NCBI RefSeq assembly: GCF_004919105.1
Contig: NZ_STGK01000011.1
Span: forward strand, 62,001-126,000
Direction of reading: 5' to 3'
From: Nocardioides sp. GY 10113
Lineage (GTDB): Bacteria; Actinomycetota; Actinomycetes; Propionibacteriales; Nocardioidaceae
Length of the DNA stretch: 64,000 bases
Positions 18,074 through 26,151 of the stretch are shown here, piece after piece (the stretch's first letter is position 1; each line of letters starts with the position of its first letter). The notes under the pieces are model-generated. The model did no database searches, was not told where the DNA came from, and saw nothing but the letters and a program-made list of their open reading frames with translations. The position numbers were made by a program, and so were the translations under genes.

Positions 18074-18931
18074 GTGAGACTCACCGAGATCGCGGACCGG
18101 GTGTGGGTCGGCCGCTACCCCTGGTTCGACGTCAACGTCGCCGTCGTCGGTGGGCGCGACGGCCTCGTCGTCGTCGACACCTACGCCTCCGAGGCGTCGG
18201 CGCGGACGGTCGTCGACGAGGTACGCGCGCTGGGGGCCGGAGCGGTGCGGGCGGTGGTCAACACCCACGAGCACTTCGACCACGTGCTGGGCAACCACGC
18301 GTTCCGACAGGCGTTCCGGCCGGCGGGCGGTGAGCTGCCGATCCACGCGCACGAGGAGGCCGCCGCCCGGACCGCCGCGGCGGTCCGCGCGGTCCAGGAC
18401 TCCCCCGGCCACGAGGACGACCCGGACTGGGCCGACCTGCGGGCGACCACGGTCGTGCCGGCGGACCACCCGTTCTCCAGCGCCGCGGCGATCGACCTCG
18501 GCGATCGCGTGGTCGAGCTGGTCCACCCCGGCCGCGGCCACACCGGCGGCGACCTGGTGGTCCGCATCGGCGACGCCGACGTGCTGCTGGCCGGCGACCT
18601 GGTCGAGGAGTCCGGACCGCCGGCGCTCGGCGACGACTCCTTCCCGATGGACTGGCCGGCGACGCTGGACCTCGTGCTCGGGCTGACCACCGCGGACACG
18701 GTGGTCGTCCCGGGCCACGGGGCCCCGGTGGACCGCCGGTTCGTCGAGGACCAGCGCGACCTGCTCGGCACCGTCGCCGAGACGATCCGCGACCTGGCGA
18801 CCCGCGGGGTTCCCGAGGCCGACGCACTGGGCGCCGCCGCCTGGCCGCTGCCCGCCGAGGCGCTCGCCGACGCCGTACGGCGCGGCTACGCGCAGCTGCC
18901 GGCCGTGCGCCGCACGCTGCCGATGGCCTGA
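18074..18931 (+). CDS. MBL-fold metallo-hydrolase
   Basis: A 285-residue metallo-beta-lactamase-fold protein. The metal ligands are visible: [12 protein letters not shown] (HxHxDH, with Glu in the usual variable place), [20 protein letters not shown], and VVPGHGAPV. These are typical of cytosolic hydrolases of thioesters, glyoxalase II-like substrates or related compounds. The GTG start follows directly after CGGG; it is divergent from hrcA and may share the intervening promoter region. The substrate cannot be read from sequence. Confidence 0.88.
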   Translation: MRLTEIADRVWVGRYPWFDVNVAVVGGRDGLVVVDTYASEASARTVVDEVRALGAGAVRAVVNTHEHFDHVLGNHAFRQAFRPAGGELPIHAHEEAAARTAAAVRAVQDSPGHEDDPDWADLRATTVVPADHPFSSAAAIDLGDRVVELVHPGRGHTGGDLVVRIGDADVLLAGDLVEESGPPALGDDSFPMDWPATLDLVLGLTTADTVVVPGHGAPVDRRFVEDQRDLLGTVAETIRDLATRGVPEADALGAAAWPLPAEALADAVRRGYAQLPAVRRTLPMA

Positions 18932-18957
18932 GCCGCTCCCCCCGCGCCGGCCCGCGG

Positions 18958-18983
18958 CGTCAGCACGCGGCGTCAGCACGCGG
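18958..18983. repeat. 13-bp direct duplication covering a stop codon
   Basis: CGTCAGCACGCGG occurs twice in direct succession (18958-18970, 18971-18983). The second copy contains the TGA stop of the minus-strand hypothetical gene; the first copy contributes a further TGA just downstream. Confidence 0.85.
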
Positions 18984-19788
18984 CCAGGCGCGCCAGGGCG
19001 TCCGGGACGGAGACCCGCCCGTAGGTCTGCACCAGCAGGCCACCCGCGGCGCGCTCGGCGTGCTCGCGGGCGGCGACCTCGCGGAACCAGGCCGGCACCT
19101 CGCCCTGGCGCCGCTCGACCAGGCCGACCCAGCGCAGGATGTCGGCGGGCACCGAGGGACCGGGCAGCGCCACGCTCTCGCCGTCCAGGACCGCCTCGCG
19201 CAGCTCGATCGCGCTGGCCAGGGGGTGCAGGGTGGCCGTGAGGTTCTCGTGCACCCGCGCGTCCGTGGCCTCCAGCCGCACGTCCGGGTCCGCCACCGCC
19301 CCGGCCGCGCCGTACCGGAAGCAGGAACGCAGCCGATCGGCGGCCGCCGCCTCCTCCGCCCAGGTGCTCGGGCCGTCGCGGAAGGAGCCCAGATCCCCGC
19401 GCGGGCCGTCGGGGAGCGCCAGCCGGGTGATCGCGTGGGCGTTGACCGCCTCCAGCAGCGCCAGCGGGTCGCCGGCGGGCAGCCGGACCTCACGACGCGG
19501 CGGCCAGAGGTCGAGGTGGCTGCAGTCGCCGTGCGGCCCGCCGACGTGGAAGACGTAGACGTCCGGGTAGGTGGGCCGCCGCGAGCGTCGCTCGGGGCGG
19601 ACGTCGTAGAAGAGCGCGATCGCCAGCTGGGTGAGCAGGCCCGCGCCGAGCGCCCCGAGCGGCTCGCGGACCACCACGCCGTACCGGTCCGAGGCGGTCC
19701 AGCCCGGGAAGAGGTCCTCGGGCGTCGCCTCCTCGCCGTCGACGCTCACCGCGAACTGGTCGGGGTAGAGCTGGTCGGCGACGTGCAC
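18973..19788 (-). CDS. conserved hypothetical protein, unknown function
   Basis: A 271-residue protein that I do not recognise. It has no signal peptide or membrane helix. It begins [30 protein letters not shown] and is rich in Asp, Arg and Ala; the segment [26 protein letters not shown] is distinctive and might be an active or binding site, with His and Cys residues. The GTG at 19788 is chosen because GGGGAG lies 10 nt upstream; the open frame continues far upstream in the antisense of the next gene. It is convergent with the metallo-hydrolase and divergent from the DUF3097 gene. Confidence 0.65.
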   Translation of the reverse strand: MHVADQLYPDQFAVSVDGEEATPEDLFPGWTASDRYGVVVREPLGALGAGLLTQLAIALFYDVRPERRSRRPTYPDVYVFHVGGPHGDCSHLDLWPPRREVRLPAGDPLALLEAVNAHAITRLALPDGPRGDLGSFRDGPSTWAEEAAAADRLRSCFRYGAAGAVADPDVRLEATDARVHENLTATLHPLASAIELREAVLDGESVALPGPSVPADILRWVGLVERRQGEVPAWFREVAAREHAERAAGGLLVQTYGRVSVPDALARLAAC

Positions 19789-19927
19789 GCCGCCGATGCT
19801 CCCCCAGCCCCGAGGCCGGGCTGTTGCGCGGCGATCACGCGACTGTGACGCGTCGAACCCGAAAACCCGGCCACCCGCCGACACGCCTCCGCCGGTTCGG
19901 GGGCCGGTGATGAGAGTGTCTTCGGTC

Positions 19928-20773
19928 GTGGCAGACCGATACGGCACCGATGTCCTGGCCGGCGACTGGAACGTCCCCAAGCGGGGGCGGGCGGTGGAGG
20001 CCCCCGCCGACCACGGGCTGGTCGTGGAGGAGGTCACCAGCGACTGGTGCGGCGAGATCGTCGCCGTCGACCGCGACCTGCACACCGTCACGCTGGAGGA
20101 CCGGCGCCGCAAGCGGCGTACCTTCCCGCTGGGCCCGGGCTTCCTGCTCGAGGGCAAGCCGGTGATCCTGGTCGCGCCCGTGCGGCAGAAGGCGCCGGCC
20201 AAGCCGACCCGGACCGCGAGCGGCTCCATCGCGGTCCACGACGCCAAGGCGCGCGTGGCGCGGGCCAGCCGGATCTTCGTCGAGGGTCGCCATGACGCCG
20301 AGCTCGTCGAGAAGGTCTGGGGCGACGACCTGCGGATCGAGGGCGTGGTGGTCGAGTACCTGGGCGGCGTCGACGACCTGGCCGACCACCTGGTCGGCTT
20401 CAAGCCCGGCCCGCAGCGCCGCGTCGGCGTGCTCGTGGACCACCTGGTCAAGGGGTCGAAGGAGTCCCGGATCGCCGAGGCGATCCGCCGCGGACCGCAC
20501 GGCAAGGACGTCGCGATCGTCGGCCACCCGTTCGTCGACATCTGGCAGGCGGTCAAGCCCGACCGGCTCGGCCTGAAGGCGTGGCCGACGATCCCGCGGA
20601 ACATCGAGTGGAAGAAGGGCGTCTGCCAGCACCTGGGCTGGCCGCACCGCGACCAGGCCGACATCGCCCGGGCCTGGCAGCACATCCTCTCCAAGGTGAA
20701 GTCCTACGACGACCTGGAGCCGGCGCTGCTCGGGCGGGTCGAGGAGCTGATCGACTTCGTCACGGCGCCCTGA
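19928..20773 (+). CDS. DUF3097 family protein with TOPRIM-like core
   Basis: A 281-residue member of DUF3097, a family widespread in actinobacteria and of unknown function. It starts with the family hallmark VADRYGTDVLAGDW and contains GPGFLLEGKPVILV. The central part, IFVEGRHDAELVEKVWG - VVEYLGGVDDL - RVGVLVDHL, resembles the TOPRIM layout (Glu motif, then a DxD-like strand) of RNase M5-type proteins, so a nucleic acid role is possible, but this is an inference. The GTG at 19928 fits the family start; an ATG at 19910 is an alternative. Confidence 0.82.
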   Translation: MADRYGTDVLAGDWNVPKRGRAVEAPADHGLVVEEVTSDWCGEIVAVDRDLHTVTLEDRRRKRRTFPLGPGFLLEGKPVILVAPVRQKAPAKPTRTASGSIAVHDAKARVARASRIFVEGRHDAELVEKVWGDDLRIEGVVVEYLGGVDDLADHLVGFKPGPQRRVGVLVDHLVKGSKESRIAEAIRRGPHGKDVAIVGHPFVDIWQAVKPDRLGLKAWPTIPRNIEWKKGVCQHLGWPHRDQADIARAWQHILSKVKSYDDLEPALLGRVEELIDFVTAP

Positions 20774-20781
20774 GGGCGCCG
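20763..20781. terminator. hairpin at the DUF3097 / TM2 convergent junction
   Basis: An 8-bp perfect stem CGGCGCCC / GGGCGCCG (20763-20770, 20774-20781) with the DUF3097 stop codon TGA as its loop. It lies between convergent genes and has no T tract, so it may act for both. Confidence 0.5.
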
Positions 20782-20785
20782 CCGC

Positions 20786-21202
20786 TCAGCGCACGATCCG
20801 GCCGTTGCCGTCCCGCAGCGTCGCGGAGGCCAGCATCACGATCCCGTCGACGATCCCCCAGAGGATGAACGCCGGGAAGGTCGCGAAGCCGATGAAGGCG
20901 CACATCAGCGGCAGGCTGATCAGGGTGCCGAGCAGCTGGGTCAGGCCGATCCCGACGTTGCCGGCGTAGAGCCGCCCGATGCCCGGCAGGCTGAACAGCG
21001 ACAGGACGAGCTGCAGCACGCCGGCCACGACCTTGGACTTGTCCGAGAGCGGCAGGCCGCTGATCGGGTCGATCCCGTACGGCGCGTGGACGACGGGGTA
21101 CGCCGCAGGCGGCTGCCCGTTCGGACCGGGTGGCATCGGCTGCCCGTAGGGCAGGTAGCGCTGCTCGCCCGGCTCGGGGTCGCCCGGCTGCCACTGGCTC
21201 AT
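20786..21202 (-). CDS. TM2 domain-containing membrane protein
   Basis: A 138-residue protein. The N-terminal 45 residues are Pro/Gln/Gly-rich and hydrophilic; the rest is a TM2 domain with two helices (about 57-80 and 88-118) around the family signature GIGRLYAGNVGIGLTQLLGTL. TM2 proteins are common in actinobacterial membranes; the function is unknown. It ends 5 bp past the DUF3097 hairpin on the opposite strand. Confidence 0.85.
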   Translation of the reverse strand: MSQWQPGDPEPGEQRYLPYGQPMPPGPNGQPPAAYPVVHAPYGIDPISGLPLSDKSKVVAGVLQLVLSLFSLPGIGRLYAGNVGIGLTQLLGTLISLPLMCAFIGFATFPAFILWGIVDGIVMLASATLRDGNGRIVR

Positions 21203-21248
21203 GGCCGCATCGTAGGCGACCTCGAGGCGTCTCGGCCCGGAGCCACGC

Positions 21249-22463
21249 TCAGCCCAGCAGGTCGCGGACCACCGCGTCGGCCAGCAGTCGCCCGCGGCGG
21301 GTCAGCACGACGCGGTCGCCCTGCTCGGCCGGGTCCAGCACCAGCCCGTCCGCGACCAGCGTCGGGATCGCCCCGGTCGCCGGCGCCACCGCCACCGGCA
21401 GCCCCTCGCGCAGCCGCACCTCCAGGAGCACCCGCTCCAGGCGACGGGTCTCGGCGTCGAGCACCTCACGGCCCTGGGCCGGCGTGCGCTCGCCGCGGAT
21501 GCGCTCGGCGTAGGCGACCGGGTGCTTGACGTTCCACCAGCGGACGCCGCCGACGTGGCTGTGCGCGCCCGGCCCGACGCCCCACCAGTCGCCGCCCGTC
21601 CAGTACCCGATGTTGTGCCGGCACCGGGCGTCGTCGTCGCGCGCCCAGTTGGACACCTCGTACCACCCCAGGCCGGCGGCGGTGAGCGCCTCGTCGGCCT
21701 GCACGTACTTGTCCGCCAGGTCGTCCTCGTCGGGCATCGGCAGCTCGCCGCGGCGGACCCGGCGCGCCAGCGCCGTGCCCTCCTCCACGATCAGCGAGTA
21801 CGCCGACACGTGGTCCGGCGCGCAGGCCAGCGCCGCGTCCAGGGAGGCCGCCCAGTCCGCGGCGGACTCCCCCGGCGTGCCGTAGATCAGGTCCAGGCTG
21901 ACCTGGTCGAAGCCGGCCGCGCGCGCGGCGGCGACCACGCCGGGCACGCGCTCGGGGTCGTGGGTGCGGTCCAGGACCGCCAGCACGTGCCGGACGCTGG
22001 ACTGCATGCCGAACGAGACGCGGGTGAAGCCGGCGGTGCGCAGCCGCTCCAGCCGGTCGAGGTCCACCGAGTCGGGGTTCGCCTCGGTGGTCACCTCCGC
22101 GCCCGCGGCCAGCCCGAACTCCTCGTCGATCGCCGCCAGCACGGCGCCGAGCGCCTCCGGCTCGAGCAGCGTCGGCGTGCCGCCGCCGACGAACACGGTC
22201 TGCACCGGCAGGTCGACGTCGCCCAGCACCTGCCGCGCGCGTCGTACCTCGGCGACGGCCTGGTCGGCGAAGGTCGCCCGGGAGACGCCGGGGCCGAGCT
22301 CCTCGGCGGTGTAGGTGTTGAAGTCGCAGTAGCCGCACCGCACCCGGCAGAACGGGACGTGCAGGTAGAACCCGAAGGGACGCTGGCCGAGCTCGGCCAG
22401 CGCCGCGGCGGGGAGGGAGCCGTCTTCGGGGACGGGCTCCCCCTCGGGCAATGCGGACGGCAC
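21249..22463 (-). CDS. hemW: HemW-like radical SAM protein
   Basis: A 404-residue radical SAM protein of the coproporphyrinogen III dehydrogenase-like group. The cluster-binding CxxxCxxC is FCRVRCGYC (Cys39, 43, 46), with VGGGTPT, EANPDS and the C-terminal HemN-like domain (GYWTGGDWWGVGPGAHSHVG). HemW is a haem chaperone and lacks the additional N-terminal cysteine motif of true HemN. The GTG at 22463 is preferred to a start at 22499 because the fadD terminator hairpin ends at 22477. It follows lepA downstream in the conserved actinobacterial order, although several genes are inserted here. Confidence 0.9.
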   Translation of the reverse strand: MPSALPEGEPVPEDGSLPAAALAELGQRPFGFYLHVPFCRVRCGYCDFNTYTAEELGPGVSRATFADQAVAEVRRARQVLGDVDLPVQTVFVGGGTPTLLEPEALGAVLAAIDEEFGLAAGAEVTTEANPDSVDLDRLERLRTAGFTRVSFGMQSSVRHVLAVLDRTHDPERVPGVVAAARAAGFDQVSLDLIYGTPGESAADWAASLDAALACAPDHVSAYSLIVEEGTALARRVRRGELPMPDEDDLADKYVQADEALTAAGLGWYEVSNWARDDDARCRHNIGYWTGGDWWGVGPGAHSHVGGVRWWNVKHPVAYAERIRGERTPAQGREVLDAETRRLERVLLEVRLREGLPVAVAPATGAIPTLVADGLVLDPAEQGDRVVLTRRGRLLADAVVRDLLG

Positions 22464-22476
22464 CCCTGAATACTCA

Positions 22477-22516
22477 CACGGCCCCCGCTCGACGGGCACA
22501 TCGAGCGGGGGCCGTG
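22477..22516 (-). terminator. strong hairpin downstream of the acyl-CoA synthetase
   Basis: A 16-bp perfect stem (22477-22492 with 22501-22516, arm CACGGCCCCCGCTCGA) and 8-nt loop, starting 29 bp after the fadD stop on the minus strand. There is no T tract, as often in actinobacteria. Confidence 0.8.
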
Positions 22517-22544
22517 CGGGACACCGGGAGCGGCGCCCCCGGGA

Positions 22545-24368
22545 TCAGCTGTAGAAGGAGTCGATCAGGCCCTTGTTGTTGGACTCCACGACCGCGCGCT
22601 TGACCTTGAGGGACGGGGTGAGCTCACCGGACTCGATGGTGAGGTCGTGGTCGAGCAGCTTCCACTTCTTGATCGTCTCCCAGCGGTTCAGCTGGGCGTT
22701 GAGCGCGTCGACGTACTCCCCGACCATCGCCTCGACCTTCTCCGAGCGCACCACGTCGGTGTACGACGCGCCGGCCATGCCGTTCTCCGCCGCCCACGCG
22801 GCCATGGCGTCGGGGTCGAGCGTGATCAGCGCGGAGACGAAGTTCCGCTCGGCGCCGAAGACCATGAACTGGCTGGCGTAGGGGCACAGCGCCTTGAACT
22901 TGGCCTCGATCGCCGGCGGTGCGACGTACTTGCCACCGGAGGTCTTGAAGAGCTCCTTGATCCGACCGGTGATCTTGAGGAACCCGTCCTCGTCGATCTC
23001 GCCCTTGTCGCCGGTGCGCAGCCAGCCGTCCTCGGTGAACGCCTCGGCGGAGGCATCCGGCCGGTTGTGGTAGCCGGCCATGATGTGCGGGCCGCGGAGC
23101 TGGACCTCGCCGTTGTCACCGATCCGGACCTCGGAGCCCGGGAGGGCGGGGCCGACGGTGCCCATCTTGTAGTCGTTGGGGTGGTTGACCGTGGCGCCGG
23201 CGGCGTTCTCGGTCATCCCGTAGCCCTCGAGGATCAGCACGCCGGCCGCGTGGAACCAGCCGGCGATCTCGGGGTTGAGGGCCGCGGAGCCGGAGATGAA
23301 GAACTTCACCCGGCCGCCGAACCGCTCGCGCACCTTGCTGAAGACCAGCTTGTCCGCGACGGCGTGCTGCGCCTTGAGCAGCGCGGGCACCGACTTGCCG
23401 GCCAGGGTCAGCTCGTCGACCTTGGTGCCGACGCCGAAGGCCCAGTTGAAGATCTTCTCCTTCAGACCGCCCTCGGCCTGCTGCATCATCACGATCCGCG
23501 CGTGGGCCTTCTCGAAGATCCGCGGCGCGGCGCCCATGAAGGTCGGCTTCACCACGCCGAGGTTGTCGACGATCTTGTCGACGCGGCCGTCGATGGCGGT
23601 CGGGAAGCCGCAGGCCATCTGGGCCGAGGTCAGCACCTTGCCGAAGACGTGGGCCATCGGCAGCCAGAGGAACTGCAGGTCGTCCTCGTGCAGGATGTCC
23701 TGGGCCTTGATCGCCTCGCCCTCGTAGACCCACGCGCGGTGCAGCGTGCGCACGCCCTTGGGCCGGCCGGTGGTGCCGGAGGTGTAGATCAGGGTGGCCA
23801 GCTGGTCGGCGGGGATCGACTTGGCGATGTCGTCGATCGCGGTCGGGTGCTCGGCCAGGTAGGCGTCGCCCAGCTCCGCCAGGGCGTCCAGCGAGAGCAC
23901 GCCCTCGCCGTCGGCGTCGGCGTCGTCGAAGGAGACGACCTTGACGATCGCCGGCAGCTCGGACCGGTGGGCCTCGATCTTCTCCAGCTGCGAGGCATCC
24001 TCGATGAAGACCACCCGGCACTCGGCGTCACCGAGGATGAAGGCCGCGTCGTCGGGCTTCGTCGACGGGTAGACGGTCGTGGTGGCGCCGCCCGCGCACA
24101 TCACCGCGAGGTCCGCCAGGACCCACTCGTAGCGGGTGTTCGAGACGATGCCGACGCGCTGCTCGGACTCGAGGCCGAGCGCGAGCAGGCCGGCGGCGAG
24201 CCGGCGCACCCGGTCGCCCGCCTGACGCCAGGTGACGGACTCCCACGCCTCGCCGACGGGGAACCGGAACGCCTCGGCGTCCGGGTTCACCTCGACGCGG
24301 TCGAGGAACTGCACGGCGCAGTTCTGCGGCATGTGGTCGATGAAGCTGGTGTCGTACGTGATGGCCAT
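22545..24368 (-). CDS. long-chain fatty acid-CoA ligase (AMP-dependent synthetase)
   Basis: A 607-residue acyl-CoA synthetase of the FadD15/FAA type. The AMP-binding motif YTSGTTGRPKG lies near residue 185, followed by YGMTENAAG and the C-terminal GWLRTGDKGEIDEDGFLKITGRIKELFKTSGGKYV hinge region with the catalytic Lys in the last part. It activates long-chain fatty acids, likely for beta-oxidation or lipid recycling. The ATG at 24368 has a GGGAG Shine-Dalgarno. A 10-bp inverted repeat flanks its probable promoter (24397-24448). Confidence 0.92.
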   Translation of the reverse strand: MAITYDTSFIDHMPQNCAVQFLDRVEVNPDAEAFRFPVGEAWESVTWRQAGDRVRRLAAGLLALGLESEQRVGIVSNTRYEWVLADLAVMCAGGATTTVYPSTKPDDAAFILGDAECRVVFIEDASQLEKIEAHRSELPAIVKVVSFDDADADGEGVLSLDALAELGDAYLAEHPTAIDDIAKSIPADQLATLIYTSGTTGRPKGVRTLHRAWVYEGEAIKAQDILHEDDLQFLWLPMAHVFGKVLTSAQMACGFPTAIDGRVDKIVDNLGVVKPTFMGAAPRIFEKAHARIVMMQQAEGGLKEKIFNWAFGVGTKVDELTLAGKSVPALLKAQHAVADKLVFSKVRERFGGRVKFFISGSAALNPEIAGWFHAAGVLILEGYGMTENAAGATVNHPNDYKMGTVGPALPGSEVRIGDNGEVQLRGPHIMAGYHNRPDASAEAFTEDGWLRTGDKGEIDEDGFLKITGRIKELFKTSGGKYVAPPAIEAKFKALCPYASQFMVFGAERNFVSALITLDPDAMAAWAAENGMAGASYTDVVRSEKVEAMVGEYVDALNAQLNRWETIKKWKLLDHDLTIESGELTPSLKVKRAVVESNNKGLIDSFYS

Positions 24369-24396
24369 GACGCTCCCTGCGCGTGATGTCGTCTGT

Positions 24397-24448
24397 CCCG
24401 AGTCCGAGGTGGATACGGGAGAGTAACCTAGATCACTCCGGACTCGGG
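24397..24448 (-). promoter_or_regulatory. inverted repeat in the fadD promoter region
   Basis: Arms CCCGAGTCCG (24397-24406) and CGGACTCGGG (24439-24448) are perfect complements separated by 32 bp. Between them, on the minus strand, is GTGATCTAGGTTAC, a partial palindrome that also offers a -10-like TAGGTT. It could be an operator or a looped pair of sites for a fatty acid regulator. Confidence 0.4.
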
Positions 24449-24502
24449 CGCGACGTGACCCCCGGCACGCGATGTTCGTGCGATCTGCACAGACGCGGCC
24501 GG

Positions 24503-25150
24503 TCAGCCGCGTGCGAGGTACTCGTCCATCACCCGCCGGGGCAGCTCCGCGAGGCCGTCGATCGCCGCCAGCTCGGGCAGCCGCGACCGGTCCAGGTTGA
24601 GCGCCACGAACAGGTCGACGACCGTGATCCCGTGGGCGGGCACCGACTCGACGACGATCTCCTGACCCGCGGCGACCTCGCCCGGCTCCAGCACCCGGAG
24701 GTAGGGCCCCGGGCGCAGCGCCTGCGTGAAGCGGCGCACCCACTGGCTCTCGTCGTAGCCCTGGTCGCCCATCCAGCCCTTGAAGACGTTGCACGGGGTA
24801 CGCACGGAGGCGACCTCGAACAGCGCCTCGCCGATGCGCCACCGGGTGCCGATCACGGTCGCGTTCAGGTCCAGCCCGACGGTGGTGAGGTTCTCGGCGA
24901 ACATGCCGGAGGCGATCGGCTGACCCAGCTCGCCCTCCCACCAGTCGAGGTCCTCGCGGGCGTAGGCGTACACCGCCTGGTCGAGGCCGCCGTGCACGTC
25001 GGCATGGCCGACCTGGTCGCCCTCGAGGCCGAGCCGATGCGCTCGGACGGGTCCCTCGACCGCGGTCTTGGCGGTCGCGGTGCGGAGGGTGCGGCCGCCC
25101 CACTCGACCTGCTGGGGCATGCCGACGCTGACCGCTTCGAGGTGTGCCAT
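24503..25150 (-). CDS. MOSC domain-containing protein (YiiM-like)
   Basis: A 215-residue MOSC-domain protein. It has the domain core GDQVGHADVHGGLDQAVYAYAREDLDWW, GMFAENLTTVGLDLN, and the conserved Cys in VRTPCNVFKGWMG. MOSC domains carry sulfur or bind molybdenum cofactor and are related to the Moco sulfurase C-terminus; YiiM-like proteins reduce N-hydroxylated compounds. The ATG at 25150 fits the family start. It precedes fadD on the same strand, 134 bp apart, with a separate promoter likely. Confidence 0.88.
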   Translation of the reverse strand: MAHLEAVSVGMPQQVEWGGRTLRTATAKTAVEGPVRAHRLGLEGDQVGHADVHGGLDQAVYAYAREDLDWWEGELGQPIASGMFAENLTTVGLDLNATVIGTRWRIGEALFEVASVRTPCNVFKGWMGDQGYDESQWVRRFTQALRPGPYLRVLEPGEVAAGQEIVVESVPAHGITVVDLFVALNLDRSRLPELAAIDGLAELPRRVMDEYLARG

Positions 25151-25239
25151 GCGCCCATTCTGGTGGCGGCGGCCGACCACGTCACATGCATTCCGGTCGG
25201 TGTCCGACGGCAGGACCGACCGGCGCGCTCGGGACGCGA

Positions 25240-26082
25240 TCAGTCCTGGACCGCCTTCGCGACGGTGATGCAGCGGGTGATCCCGCTCCGCTGGTCGGGA
25301 CCACCGGAGCGGTGCAGACGGTGGGCTGCGAGCACGCTGCGGACGACCACCCAGTCCCGGGCGCGGTGCTCGTCCAGGTCCGCGGTGTCGACCAGCGTGT
25401 GGAACCGGCGCCGGATCCCGTCGCGCACCGAACCGAACGCCCCCGGCGCGGCGTACTCCTCGAACCGGTGGCGCAGCATCGGCTCGAGCTCGTAGTGGGG
25501 GTCGCCGTTGACCGGACGGGGCGCGATCGCCACCCAGGTGCCCTCCTCCGCGCGGGGCAGCACGTTGCCGTAGTGCAGGTTGCCGTGCACGACGGCCGTC
25601 GGCGGCTCGGCGGCCAGGTCCGCTGCGAGCGCGAGCGCCTGGTCGACCATCCGGCGGGGCATCGGCAGCGAGGCGGCGTCCGCGGCGAGCGCCGCCCGCC
25701 ACTCCCGCAGGTACGACGGCAGCGACCGCAGCTGGGGCATCGGCGCGACGTGCAGCGCGACGTAGAGGCCACCCACCACCTCGCAGGCCTGCTCGTCCCA
25801 GTGGTCGGCGAGGTCGACCGGCTCCAGGCGCTCCAGCAGCAGCGCCCGCCGCCCCGGATCGGCGCGCAGCAGCCGGACCGCCCCGCGACCGCGCCAGCGC
25901 TGCAGCGCCAGGTGCTCGTCGTCCGCCGCCGGCGCGGGTCGGGCGTCCGCGCGGGTCACCTTCAGCACCGCCGGACGACCGTCGCCGGTGCGGACCGGCC
26001 GCACGTCGGCCCGCCGGCCCGCGACGCTCGGCCCGTCCGGCGCCAGCTCCCAGGCGTCGGTCAGCGCGTCGAGGTCGGTCAC
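25240..26082 (-). CDS. aminoglycoside phosphotransferase-fold protein with altered catalytic residues
   Basis: A 280-residue kinase-fold protein of the streptomycin/hydroxyurea phosphotransferase type. The Lys of the N-lobe is present (AVLKVTRAD), and the catalytic loop reads VVHGNLHYGNVLP, with Asn where HGDLHxxN has the catalytic Asp. The metal-binding motif reads AIAPRPVNGDPHYE, where the family has AIDPKP, so that Asp is Ala. It may be a pseudokinase or use another mechanism. It lies 89 bp upstream of the MOSC gene. No resistance claim can be made. Confidence 0.75.
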   Translation of the reverse strand: MTDLDALTDAWELAPDGPSVAGRRADVRPVRTGDGRPAVLKVTRADARPAPAADDEHLALQRWRGRGAVRLLRADPGRRALLLERLEPVDLADHWDEQACEVVGGLYVALHVAPMPQLRSLPSYLREWRAALAADAASLPMPRRMVDQALALAADLAAEPPTAVVHGNLHYGNVLPRAEEGTWVAIAPRPVNGDPHYELEPMLRHRFEEYAAPGAFGSVRDGIRRRFHTLVDTADLDEHRARDWVVVRSVLAAHRLHRSGGPDQRSGITRCITVAKAVQD

Positions 26083-26151
26083 GCCCCGACCCTGCCAGAG
26101 GCGGGGTCGGGGCGGGACGGGAGGAGGCGCGGCAGCGGGCGTCCGCGGCCC

